In this document: positions 1-8,495 of the stretch, piece after piece
Layout: each line of letters opens with the position of its first letter
How positions within the stretch are numbered: the first letter of the stretch is position 1
DNA from: Actibacterium lipolyticum
GTDB taxonomy: Bacteria; Pseudomonadota; Alphaproteobacteria; Rhodobacterales; Rhodobacteraceae
Assembly (NCBI RefSeq): GCF_900184935.1
Contig: NZ_FXYE01000003.1
Coordinates: forward strand, 1 to 64,000
Length of the DNA: 64,000 bases
Direction of reading: 5' to 3'
Program-made: the position numbers and the translations under genes
The notes under the pieces: generated by a model
What the model was told of the DNA's origin: nothing
The model's database searches: none
Seen by the model: the letters and a program-made list of their open reading frames with translations, nothing else

Positions 1-853
1 CGCGTTCGATGAAGCCGAGCGCATCCCCTGCCCTGCCCGCGGCCAGCAGGCGCATCGCGATTTTGGCAGCGACCTGCGGCACCTTGCGCGTCCTCACATC
101 GTATTGGGCGATGAACGCATCCACATCACCCATCGCATCGGCGATGTCCTTCAGCGCCATCTCCACCATGCTTTGCCGGGAGCGTTCTTCCATTTGGTGC
201 GCATAGGTCGCACCGCCGCTGCCATACCCTACGGCCTCCCATTGCCCTTTCGGTGGGACGGGAACTGGCGTCGCGGCAATTGCCTCGATCTGCCGCTTCA
301 GATGGGCCAGCCCCTCTTCCCCAAGCGCGGGTGTCAGGATTGCGATCAAACCGTCATACTGGCCGTAGCCATTGTCACGAAGGGCTTCGACCACCGCATC
401 GGCCAGCAACTCAGGCTGCGCCCCGGCAGCAAGTGCTATCTCGCCCAGCAAAGCGCAGCCGTCGTGAAACACGCCGATGACGATTCCACTGCTGTCATCG
501 CAGCGCTCGAACAGCGGTGTTGCCACCTGCATGAAGCGCCAGGCCAGTGCGAGTGCTTCGGCCGGATCGGCCGGGGCGATCTGCTCCTTGATCGCTCGGA
601 GTTGGCTTTGCAGATCGGTGACAAGTGGCTTGCGTTTTTGCCAATTCACAAAGCTGCGGGCCCGCGCGATGCTGGTCAGCCGCTTGGCCACCGCCCGCCC
701 CGCTTCCTTAGGGCTTTGCGCTCCTGCAAGTTCCAACCTCAGCCGCCGTTTGGCCACGGCAGAGCCGGTACTGATCTCAATCAACAAATCGGCCAGGCGA
801 GCAGCGCCGAGCGTCTCAAGGTTTTTTGCGTTCAGTGTCGTTTTCGATACCAT
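1..853 (-). CDS. DUF6880 family protein, 3' end outside window
   Basis: Reading the minus strand from an ATG at 853 gives an open frame with no stop to the left edge, so 284 residues are seen and the C-terminus is missing. The protein starts MVSKTTLNAKNLETLGAARL and continues with a helical, Ala/Leu-rich sequence that I recognise as the DUF6880 family of alphaproteobacteria. Its biochemical role is unknown. Plus-strand open frames over the same bases are compositional shadows. The gene is divergent from the large operon that begins at 1197, with a 343-bp gap between them, so it may or may not belong to that system. The family call is from memory of the N-terminal sequence; the open frame itself is clear. 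Confidence 0.75.
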   Translation of the reverse strand, partial: MVSKTTLNAKNLETLGAARLADLLIEISTGSAVAKRRLRLELAGAQSPKEAGRAVAKRLTSIARARSFVNWQKRKPLVTDLQSQLRAIKEQIAPADPAEALALAWRFMQVATPLFERCDDSSGIVIGVFHDGCALLGEIALAAGAQPELLADAVVEALRDNGYGQYDGLIAILTPALGEEGLAHLKRQIEAIAATPVPVPPKGQWEAVGYGSGGATYAHQMEERSRQSMVEMALKDIADAMGDVDAFIAQYDVRTRKVPQVAAKIAMRLLAAGRAGDALGFIER

Positions 854-1196
854 TGGAAACCCATATTGTCTTGGCGGACTTTAGCAGCGGTCAACGATAA
901 GCGAAACGCCGACATTGATTAGGTGCCAAGACCAGCCTCAGGCCAAAAAAACCAGACCTGAGTTTCTCGTACAGCTACGCAGGTTTCACCTGCATTGCTC
1001 AATTCGAATCTGTTCGCAATGTTCTATACGTCCTGGTTCAGTCGCCGGCCTTTCCATCGAGTGGGCGCGGCCCTTAGCGCTTGCTTCAAAGGATATTATT
1101 GAGGAGATCTTTGGATTAAGTTGCTCCGGGATTATGACCTTCTGTCCAGATATGACGTATGGCCATGCCATCTCTGTTACACAGATGGAGATGTAA
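854..1196. promoter_or_regulatory. Divergent intergenic region upstream of the AAA+/AddAB-like operon
   Basis: No convincing gene lies in these 343 bases. The region separates the minus-strand DUF6880 gene from the plus-strand operon and must hold both promoters. It contains a short perfect inverted repeat at 979-993, listed separately. A Shine-Dalgarno-like GGAG sits just before the ATG at 1197. I could not assign -35/-10 boxes with confidence. Confidence 0.5.
979..993. promoter_or_regulatory. Inverted repeat, possible operator of the defence-like operon
   Basis: GCAGGTTTCACCTGC consists of 6-bp perfect arms around a 3-bp centre and lies about 204 bp before the first gene. A WYL-type regulator is the second gene of the operon. 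Such regulators usually bind palindromes near their own operon, so this is a candidate site. The arms are short and could occur by chance. Confidence 0.3.
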
Positions 1197-3197
1197 ATGA
1201 GCCACGAACAACACCTTGCCCTAGATTTGATCGCCCGACTTGCCAGTCGTTTTGGTCCAACAAGCCGAATTGCCAAAGAACTGCCCGGCTGGCTGGAGTA
1301 TCTGACCGAAGTTGAATGCCCAGAGCGCCCCCGCACCCGACCTAGTGCGATTTGGTGGGAGAAAATTCGGGAACTCGTCCGCAACCTGATTCCAGGCGCT
1401 GGTGGCGGCGAGGGCGAGATCGTGCAAGGCAATGCCGCTCTTCTTGGTGATCATTTTGGATTATCCCCGGTCGAGACATCCATGCTGACCTTTGTTGCTC
1501 TATACAAGATCTTCGACACGTTTGAGCATGTCGTCGACGGAGCCTTGGAGACGAAGGAGGTCACAGTACCGCTTCTTTTGTCGTGGTTCTGCCTAGCGCC
1601 TGAGCCTGAGATCCGGGCTGCTATGCGCGCTTCCAGTCGGCTGGTAAGCTCGGGGTTGGTGCAGCGCAACAGCGGCGGGCGCTATCATCGTATGCCGTTT
1701 GACCTATCTGATCGTCTCACCTTCGCGCTTTTGGCCGAGGCGGGAAACATTAACAATCTGATCGCGTTGATGTTTCCTTGTGCGGGCGCTCCCGAGGCTG
1801 AATGGCAGGATTTCGAAGGACTGGGACGAGATGCAGACCTGATGCACAACTTGGTGTCCAAAGCTCTGGCTAACAGCACGCCGGGCGTGAACATCCTGCT
1901 CTATGGTCCGCCGGGCACCGGAAAAACTGAGTTTGCAAAGGTGCTGGCACTTAAGGTTGGGGCCGTACTGCGTGCGGTGGGAGAAACTGACGATGAAGGT
2001 GGGGAGCCGTCGCGCCATGAACGCCTGGCCGAGCTGAGCATAGCGTCCCGCATGCTAGGGCAAAGATCGGACACCGTACTCCTCTTTGACGAAATGGAGG
2101 ATCTGTTCGGGGCGAGGGGGTCTTTTCTTAGCCGGGAGATGTCGAAAGTCCATTTCAACCGGATATTGGAAAGCAACCCCATTCCGGTAATCTGGACCAC
2201 GAACTCGGTCGATGCCTGCGATCCTGCCTTCCTGCGCCGGATGAGCTATTCGGCTATGATGCGATTGCCATCAGGAAGGGTTCGATCACGGATATGGCAA
2301 CGCCTAGAGGTACGACATTCCACCGGCATTCCGGATGCAGTCTTGACCGTACTGGCCGAAAGGCACGATCAGGCTCCGGCGCTGGTGTCAGACGCGATGC
2401 GGGTGGCGCAGCTTTGCGCAGGTGACGAGACGGTGGTGTCGCAGGTGCTTGATGCGGCCGCCCGGCTCGCGAAGGGCGGCGCGGACAGCGCGCCGAGCCA
2501 TCACTCGGAAGTGCCATGGCAGCCCAATCTCGCACAGACTGACACCGATCTGGGTCGGATCGAGGCACGGCTCCTAGATCCAGATGCGCCCCGGCGAATT
2601 AGCTTTTGTCTAGACGGCCCGGCCGGCACCGGGAAAAGCGCTTGGGCACGGCATCTAGCCCGCGTGATCGGAATGCCGGTGATCGAGAAGCGCGCCTCGG
2701 ATCTCATCTCGAAATGGATCGGCGAAAGCGAACAGAACATCGCCCGTGCTTTTGCCGAGGCGCGCACCAACGCTGCTATGCTAATCTTTGATGAAGCCGA
2801 CAGCCTGCTGGCTGACCGGCGCGGTGCCGAACGCATCTGGGAAGTATCTCAGGTCAATGAAATGCTGACCTGGATGGAAAGCCACCCGCTGCCCTTTGTG
2901 TGCACCACGAACTTCGTAGAGAAGCTCGACCCTGCCACACAGCGCCGGTTCACCTTTCGCATCCGTTTCGACTTCCTATCAACTGATCAACTCCCACTGG
3001 CTTGGGTCTCGCACTTCTCCCATTCGCCGCCAACCGGACTGTCGGCGCTCGATCGGCTAACATCAGGAGATTTCGCCAATGTAGCTCGCAGGATGCAGGC
3101 GCTCGGGAACGCTGATCCGCACGAAATCCTACGCGAGCTAGCACGCGAAGCTGCTGCAAAGGTAGGAGCGGCACGTCCGATCGGTTTTGGCCGTTGA
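1197..3197 (+). CDS. Twin AAA+ ATPase, first gene of candidate defence operon
   Basis: This 666-residue protein carries two AAA+ modules. The first has Walker A GPPGTGKT at 237-244 and Walker B LLFDEMED at 295-302, followed by a TTN sensor-1 stretch near 334. The second has GPAGTGKS at 474-481 and LIFDEADS at 529-536, again followed by a TTN and a QRRF arginine pair. This layout is like CDC48/spastin-type remodelling ATPases, so an ATP-driven protein-remodelling role is likely. The first 220 residues are helical and match no domain I recognise; they may bind substrate. The ATG at 1197 has GGAG about 8 nt upstream. The WYL gene starts 49 bp downstream, and eight genes follow in the same direction. 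The specific substrate is unknown. Confidence 0.85.
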   Translation: MSHEQHLALDLIARLASRFGPTSRIAKELPGWLEYLTEVECPERPRTRPSAIWWEKIRELVRNLIPGAGGGEGEIVQGNAALLGDHFGLSPVETSMLTFVALYKIFDTFEHVVDGALETKEVTVPLLLSWFCLAPEPEIRAAMRASSRLVSSGLVQRNSGGRYHRMPFDLSDRLTFALLAEAGNINNLIALMFPCAGAPEAEWQDFEGLGRDADLMHNLVSKALANSTPGVNILLYGPPGTGKTEFAKVLALKVGAVLRAVGETDDEGGEPSRHERLAELSIASRMLGQRSDTVLLFDEMEDLFGARGSFLSREMSKVHFNRILESNPIPVIWTTNSVDACDPAFLRRMSYSAMMRLPSGRVRSRIWQRLEVRHSTGIPDAVLTVLAERHDQAPALVSDAMRVAQLCAGDETVVSQVLDAAARLAKGGADSAPSHHSEVPWQPNLAQTDTDLGRIEARLLDPDAPRRISFCLDGPAGTGKSAWARHLARVIGMPVIEKRASDLISKWIGESEQNIARAFAEARTNAAMLIFDEADSLLADRRGAERIWEVSQVNEMLTWMESHPLPFVCTTNFVEKLDPATQRRFTFRIRFDFLSTDQLPLAWVSHFSHSPPTGLSALDRLTSGDFANVARRMQALGNADPHEILRELAREAAAKVGAARPIGFGR

Positions 3198-3246
3198 CGA
3201 CCCGGAGGGTCGCCGCGAAGGTGGCAGTTCTTTTCCCGGAGGATTC

Positions 3247-4233
3247 ATGCGTTACGCTCGTCAGGAAGATCTGCAGAAACTAGCGCTCCTGATGCAGGGA
3301 TCGGCCGAGGGAGTATGCCTTGCCGATATCGAAAGAGAGTTCGACGTGTCTCGACGCACAGCAGAGCGCATGCGAGACGCTGTGCGCAATGCATACCCTC
3401 AGATTGAGGAGCTTTCCGGCGAAAGCGGACGCAAATACTGGCGTTTCCCGCCGGGGTCATTGGGTCGAATGGTGGAGCCAACGCTGGATGAGCTGACCGC
3501 CGGGCACCGGGCCGCCGCGATTGCTCGCCGCGAGGGGGATGAGGTTACGGCTGATGTGCTTGAGCGTCTGTTGGTCAAGGTGCAGGCCATGTTCCGTGAG
3601 GATCGCCGCCGCACAATAGCCGCCGACCTTGAGGCACAATTGATGGCTGACGGCGTCGCCTTTAGGCCCGGACCGCGCGAGAAGATTGCTCCTGACATCC
3701 TTTTCGCGCTCCGCGAGGCGATCCTTGCAGGGGTGATGATCTCTTCTGACCACCGTGCCCGCGGCACCACAAAGCTTTCGCGCAATACCCGGCTTGGCCC
3801 GATTGCGATGCTATTCGGACAAGGGCGCCAATATTTGCTGGCCTGGAGCGAATATCAGGACGATCTGCGCCTGTTTGCTCTCGCTGGTTTTGAGCGAGTT
3901 TCGTTGGAAACCGATGTCTATCAGCGCCCCGAGGGGTTCGATCTACAGGATTGGCTGTCGGAGAGCTTCGGCATCTGGCGCGAGCAACCCCGTGACGTCG
4001 AATGGCGGTTCCTTCCAGAAGTGGCGGATGAGGCGGCGGGATATATGTTTCATCCGAAACAGCAGATGGAGCGTTTGGAAGATGGTTCTCTGATGGTGCG
4101 TTTCCGTGCGGGCGGACAGCAGGAAATGGAATGGTATCTCGCGAGATGGGGAGACAAGGTCCGGGTGCGTTACTTGACCAACTCGCGAAATTTCGATCCC
4201 GATACGACCGAAAATGACGTAAGCGGAGAGTAG
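3247..4233 (+). CDS. WYL-domain transcriptional regulator
   Basis: The 328-residue protein has an N-terminal helix-turn-helix (about 5-50, containing LADIEREFDVSRRTAERM) and a central WYL-like domain in which the signature reads QYLLAW. A C-terminal WCX-like tail follows, including VEWRFLPEVADEAAGYMF. WYL proteins of this layout sense nucleotides or nucleic acid and often control defence loci (BrxR and CapW types). The frame is open further upstream, but the ATG at 3247 is preceded by a near-perfect GGAGG at a 5-nt spacing, so I take that as the start. It sits between the AAA+ gene and the phosphatase/ADP-ribosylglycohydrolase gene. Regulation of this operon is the likely role, but that is inferred. 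Confidence 0.85.
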   Translation: MRYARQEDLQKLALLMQGSAEGVCLADIEREFDVSRRTAERMRDAVRNAYPQIEELSGESGRKYWRFPPGSLGRMVEPTLDELTAGHRAAAIARREGDEVTADVLERLLVKVQAMFREDRRRTIAADLEAQLMADGVAFRPGPREKIAPDILFALREAILAGVMISSDHRARGTTKLSRNTRLGPIAMLFGQGRQYLLAWSEYQDDLRLFALAGFERVSLETDVYQRPEGFDLQDWLSESFGIWREQPRDVEWRFLPEVADEAAGYMFHPKQQMERLEDGSLMVRFRAGGQQEMEWYLARWGDKVRVRYLTNSRNFDPDTTENDVSGE

Positions 4234-4266
4234 TGTTGGCTGGAATCGACAGAAAAGGAACACCGC

Positions 4267-5835
4267 TTGCTTCGAAACAGCACAACCCACCCACTTCGCA
4301 TCGATAGTCTGCCGATCAGCAACGGTCTGCTCGGCCTCACACTTTGCCCTGGCAAGAAGGGCGACAGCGTCTTTGGCGGTGCTTGGGACCGCGATCTGGA
4401 CGTCGATCTCGATGTGATCAAAGCTTGGGGGGCGAAAGCCGTTCTGAGCCTGATTGAAGACCATGAGTTCGGCTTGCTTTCGGTGTCGGGGCTTGGCGAT
4501 GCCGCAAAATCGCGAGGCATAGACTGGTATCACTTCCCGATCCGCGATCTGGACGCACCGACGCCAGAGGCCATGCAGATGTGGCGCAATCTGTCGCCAC
4601 ATCTCCACCAAACTTTGGAGAACGGCGACCGTTTGCTGATCCATTGCCGAGGCGGCCTTGGCCGTGCCGGCACGGTTGCAGCCCTTCTGCTCGTCGAACG
4701 GGGGCATTCAGCGAGCGAATCTATGAAGATTGTGCGCGACGCGCGGCCGGGGGCGATAGAGACCCCGGTGCAAGAACGTTTGGTGGCAGCCCATGGCCGA
4801 CATGACGGATTGCAGCCTATCCAGCTCCACGCCAGTCTTCTCGGTGGCGCCATTGGGGATAGCCTCGGCGCTGAGATCGAGTTTCTGTCTCTCGCGAAAA
4901 TCTGCCGTCGCTACCCCGGTGGCATCAAAGACCTGCCTCCGCATATGGGACTGCGCGGCGCCATTACCGACGACACTCAAATGACGTTGTTTACGGCCGA
5001 GGGCATCATCCGCGCGCTCATCCGCAGTGAGTTGAAAGGCATCTGCCATCCGCCATCTGTGATTCATCATGCGCTTTTGCGCTGGTACAAAACCCAAGGC
5101 GGCAAACCGATAGTTCAAACAGATGATGTGGGCCTGATCGAAGATCCACGACTTTGGGTTTGCCGCGCGCCGGGCAATACCTGCCTATCCTCGCTGGGGG
5201 CGAGCGCGCATTTTGGCGACGTGGCGCGAAACAACAGCAAGGGATGTGGCACCATCATGCGCGTTGCACCGATCGCGTTGATGTTCCCACGCGATCAGGT
5301 GCGCAGGATGGCGATTGAGACATCAGCGCTGACGCATGGCCACGTGACAGGTCAGCTTGCGGCGGCTGCATGGGCAGAAATGCTTGCTGATGTTGCCGCA
5401 GGCGCGCGCCTTGAGGAGACTGCAACCCGCACAGGAGAGATTTATGCGCGACTGGATGGGGGCAATGAGACTGCGCAGGCCATTCAAGCCGCACTTGCCG
5501 CGCCGCGTGACGGTGCCGGTGAAACTGTCGAGTCCCTTGGTGGTGGCTGGACGGCAGAAGAGGCCCTGTCCATAGCCCTCTATGCCTGCCTAACTGGCAA
5601 TTCCTTTGAAGAGGCTCTTGCGATTGCGGTCACACATGGTGGGGATAGTGATTCAACGGGTGCGATTGCGGGCAACATGCTGGGCTTGCTCGATCCCGCG
5701 GCCGTGTTTCGACACAGATGGGCTGAGACCGTTGAAGGTTCGGATCTCGTCACTCGGCTGGTTCGTGATTTCCGTCGCCTTTCTTCCGACATCGATGCCG
5801 CAGAAGAACTCTTCCAATACTACCCGGGCGGATAG
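4267..5835 (+). CDS. Dual-specificity phosphatase fused to ADP-ribosylglycohydrolase
   Basis: Two enzymes are joined in 522 residues. Residues 1-165 form a cyclin-dependent-kinase-inhibitor-3-like dual-specificity phosphatase with the complete P-loop HCRGGLGRAG (Cys127, Arg133). A general-acid aspartate is plausible in IRDLDAPT upstream. Residues 185-520 are an ADP-ribosylglycohydrolase with both metal-binding motifs, TDDT near 233 and DSDST at 460-464. Together they would remove phosphate and ADP-ribose modifications from protein or nucleic acid. The start is a TTG with AAGGA 7 nt upstream; no ATG gives the full phosphatase. It lies 33 bp after the WYL gene and 111 bp before the AddB-like gene. 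Its place in an operon of nucleases suggests a modification-removal or self-protection role, but this is inference. Confidence 0.85.
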   Translation: MLRNSTTHPLRIDSLPISNGLLGLTLCPGKKGDSVFGGAWDRDLDVDLDVIKAWGAKAVLSLIEDHEFGLLSVSGLGDAAKSRGIDWYHFPIRDLDAPTPEAMQMWRNLSPHLHQTLENGDRLLIHCRGGLGRAGTVAALLLVERGHSASESMKIVRDARPGAIETPVQERLVAAHGRHDGLQPIQLHASLLGGAIGDSLGAEIEFLSLAKICRRYPGGIKDLPPHMGLRGAITDDTQMTLFTAEGIIRALIRSELKGICHPPSVIHHALLRWYKTQGGKPIVQTDDVGLIEDPRLWVCRAPGNTCLSSLGASAHFGDVARNNSKGCGTIMRVAPIALMFPRDQVRRMAIETSALTHGHVTGQLAAAAWAEMLADVAAGARLEETATRTGEIYARLDGGNETAQAIQAALAAPRDGAGETVESLGGGWTAEEALSIALYACLTGNSFEEALAIAVTHGGDSDSTGAIAGNMLGLLDPAAVFRHRWAETVEGSDLVTRLVRDFRRLSSDIDAAEELFQYYPGG

Positions 5836-5946
5836 AAACAGCTATTGCTGCAATTGCTGAATTATAAACCGCAAAAGCCATATAGATCATTGATTTAGAC
5901 TGGCTGCTCAATACACTGCGCTAATAGCATTATTTACAGGCAAACC

Positions 5947-8493
5947 ATGTTTTACCCTTTTCTCGTCGCGGATCCCCGTTCTGGTTTGCAGTATCGCCTG
6001 ACTGATACCAGCCTCGCAGAGCTTTCGCTTGCGCCCATAGCGTCGGAATGGTCGCCCGGGCGCGCGATTATCGACGACCCGGATCCCGTCTGGAAAGACA
6101 GCGTTGCGAACGCACCGGTCGAGACGATCTCGGCAGTCAGTATGGCGTTGGAGGATCTGGTGCTTGCCACCAACGATCTCCGTGTGCCCGTGGTAGATCC
6201 TTTGCAAGACAGCCGCGCACGGCGGCATCTGGATGCACTGATCGGGCTATGGCGCAGGCTGGGCGATGGGTTGCCCGAGGGGCTTGCCCCGGTGCGTCAT
6301 GTTCTGGAGCTTCCGCATGGGAAGTTCCTTGATTCACTGCCCGTGGTTGAGGGATCGCTCGACTTGGCTGCACCTGCCGCGATGCGGGCTTTGTATGCTC
6401 GCCTGGAACAAGAGTTTGGCACAGTCCCCGCGCCCGCCAAAGGTCTTGCCGCGCCGGTTGGAAGCAGAGTTCACGCTTTACAGAGCGGCATTGCTGCGCC
6501 CAACATTACAGTCGGAAAAGCTGACGATAGCCTTGCCTTCTTTGGCTTGCGTGATCCGGCGGCCTGTGCTGATTTCGCGGCGGCGCGGGCCCGCGCACTA
6601 ATTGAGGCCGGAGTCCCCGCTCGCGAGATCGCGGTCATGGCCAACAATAATCCAAGCCAAATCGCCCGTGCCTTTGTCGAGCAGGGCGTGCCACTGTCCG
6701 GCCTTCCCGGCAGCCTGCCAGAGCGCGACATCATTGGCGAGACAGCCCTTCATCTGGCACTGGCCAAGCGCACACCGACCCCGGCAATGGTGCTTGCAAG
6801 TCTTGCGTTATCACCTCTGATGCCTTGGTCATCGCAATCCGGGCGTGATCTGGCCGAAAGCCTGATCGGCGGCGATTTCCGGGGCGATATACTGTCACCT
6901 ACCCCTGCGCATAAGGAATTGTGGAAAGACATCCGTTCTTCGGCGGGCAGCTTGGCGCAGCTGCGTTTCTTGCTCGACCGTATCTGTGAAAGGATCAAAC
7001 GAGGTCAGGACGTGCGCGCGCGCCTGCCCATTTCGCCCGGTGACGGTAGCCCGGATTGGGAGGCAATCCTGCGGGGCATCCACATTGCACCGCCTTTGGG
7101 CGCTGATCCAGATCGCAATCTGGAGGGCGTCAGCCTGTGGTCCGCGCAGGACAGTCCGTGGCGCCCCTGCCGACATCTGATCGTGACGGATTTCACCGAC
7201 GGCCTTTACCCGACGCGGGGGCGCGGCAATCCGATGTTTCTCGAAAGCGAGATCGCCGCAATCCGCCGATCTGTTGGATTGCAGCTGCGAGGCCGGGCCG
7301 AAGTGCTGGCTTATGGGCTCTCGTTATTTGATCAACAGCTTCAGGCGGTCTCTGAGACGGCGACATTCCTGACCCCTTGGCGGGATTTGTCCGGTGTGCG
7401 CCTGCAACCCTCGGCAGGGCTTTCGCTGGTTGCGCGCGCCATCGAGGGTGTCGAAGATGCTGCCAATTTAATCCTAGACCTGTCGCTCTTGCCACCAGCA
7501 GATTGGCCCATCACGCACCATCACCTGCCACCGGTGCCAGAACCGCCCGATCTGCCAGAGGCCCTAGCTTTCCCGGGGGTCGACTTGTTGGCCCTGCGCC
7601 AAAAAGATGACGGAACGATGAAACCTCAATCACCCTCGCGACTGGAGACGCTTCTGGTTAGCCCGCTGGCCTGGCTTCTGGCCGAAGTGGAGGCCAGTGA
7701 CATGTCCTGGTCGGCAGAGGAACTGGATGTCATGGCCAAAGGAAACATCGCCCATGATGTGTTCGAGCACATATTCCTCAAGGACCAGCCCATTCCCGAC
7801 CCCGCGGCCCTGACCGCCGCAGTGGCCGACGCCTATGATCTCGCATTGACCCGCCATGCCGGGTTTCTGCGCAGCGCGTCATGGGAAATGGAACGCAGCG
7901 GGCTGGAACGCGAAATCCTTCAGGCGGCCCTTCGCTGGCGCGAGTATCTGTTGGCGCTCGGCGCAAAAATCATTGGCAACGAGATCTGGCTGGCTGGCGA
8001 GGCGCATGGCATCAACCTTCACGGAAAGGCGGATGCGATCCTTGAACTACCAGACGGCGCACTGCTGGTCGTTGACCACAAGAAGAGTGGCACATCAGCC
8101 CGGCGCAAGCGGATGGAAGCGGGTTGGGATCTGCAGGCGGGGCTCTATCGCGACATGATCGCGCGTCCTATTCGGCGCGAAGGCGACGGGATGGAGCCGT
8201 TGATCGGCCGTGACGTCGGGATCGCCTATCACCTGATGAATGACGGTGGTTTTCTGACCTCAGGTCTGCCCGTAGCCGAGGGTTCACCCGCCCGCGACAT
8301 GGGCGATGCCATCAACCTGGCTGCGATTGCAAAGCTGGCCGAGCGGTTGGCCGAGCTTGGTGCGGGGAGGGTCGTGCTCAACACCTCGCTCGACGAGAGG
8401 TTCTTCAAGAAAGAGGCGGGGTTTACGCCCTATGCGCTGACCGATGGCTCGGCCCTCGTAACTTCATTCATTCGCCAGATTGAGGAGGAATGA
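5947..8493 (+). CDS. AddB-like PD-(D/E)XK nuclease
   Basis: The 848-residue protein ends in a Cas4/RecB-type PD-(D/E)XK nuclease. A glycine-aspartate strand (KADAILEL) is followed by LVVDHKKSG near 705-715 and then the QAGLYRD helix. A segment before it, SPSRLETLLVSPLAWLL, resembles the AddB sequence that leads into its nuclease. The N-terminal half has the look of a degenerate UvrD-like scaffold and I see no Walker A, as expected for AddB-type partners. Unlike chromosomal AddB, I see no cysteines in the nuclease region, so the iron-sulfur clasp appears to be missing. The gene ends 2 nt before the AddA-like gene, so the two are almost certainly co-translated partners. A housekeeping AddB is less likely given the neighbours. 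Confidence 0.8.
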   Translation: MFYPFLVADPRSGLQYRLTDTSLAELSLAPIASEWSPGRAIIDDPDPVWKDSVANAPVETISAVSMALEDLVLATNDLRVPVVDPLQDSRARRHLDALIGLWRRLGDGLPEGLAPVRHVLELPHGKFLDSLPVVEGSLDLAAPAAMRALYARLEQEFGTVPAPAKGLAAPVGSRVHALQSGIAAPNITVGKADDSLAFFGLRDPAACADFAAARARALIEAGVPAREIAVMANNNPSQIARAFVEQGVPLSGLPGSLPERDIIGETALHLALAKRTPTPAMVLASLALSPLMPWSSQSGRDLAESLIGGDFRGDILSPTPAHKELWKDIRSSAGSLAQLRFLLDRICERIKRGQDVRARLPISPGDGSPDWEAILRGIHIAPPLGADPDRNLEGVSLWSAQDSPWRPCRHLIVTDFTDGLYPTRGRGNPMFLESEIAAIRRSVGLQLRGRAEVLAYGLSLFDQQLQAVSETATFLTPWRDLSGVRLQPSAGLSLVARAIEGVEDAANLILDLSLLPPADWPITHHHLPPVPEPPDLPEALAFPGVDLLALRQKDDGTMKPQSPSRLETLLVSPLAWLLAEVEASDMSWSAEELDVMAKGNIAHDVFEHIFLKDQPIPDPAALTAAVADAYDLALTRHAGFLRSASWEMERSGLEREILQAALRWREYLLALGAKIIGNEIWLAGEAHGINLHGKADAILELPDGALLVVDHKKSGTSARRKRMEAGWDLQAGLYRDMIARPIRREGDGMEPLIGRDVGIAYHLMNDGGFLTSGLPVAEGSPARDMGDAINLAAIAKLAERLAELGAGRVVLNTSLDERFFKKEAGFTPYALTDGSALVTSFIRQIEEE

Positions 8494-8495
8494 TC

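Noticed and set aside
104-922. 272-residue plus-strand open frame at the left edge
   Set aside because: It lies over the minus-strand DUF6880 gene, which has a family-like sequence; the plus frame has no ribosome site and looks like a high-GC shadow.
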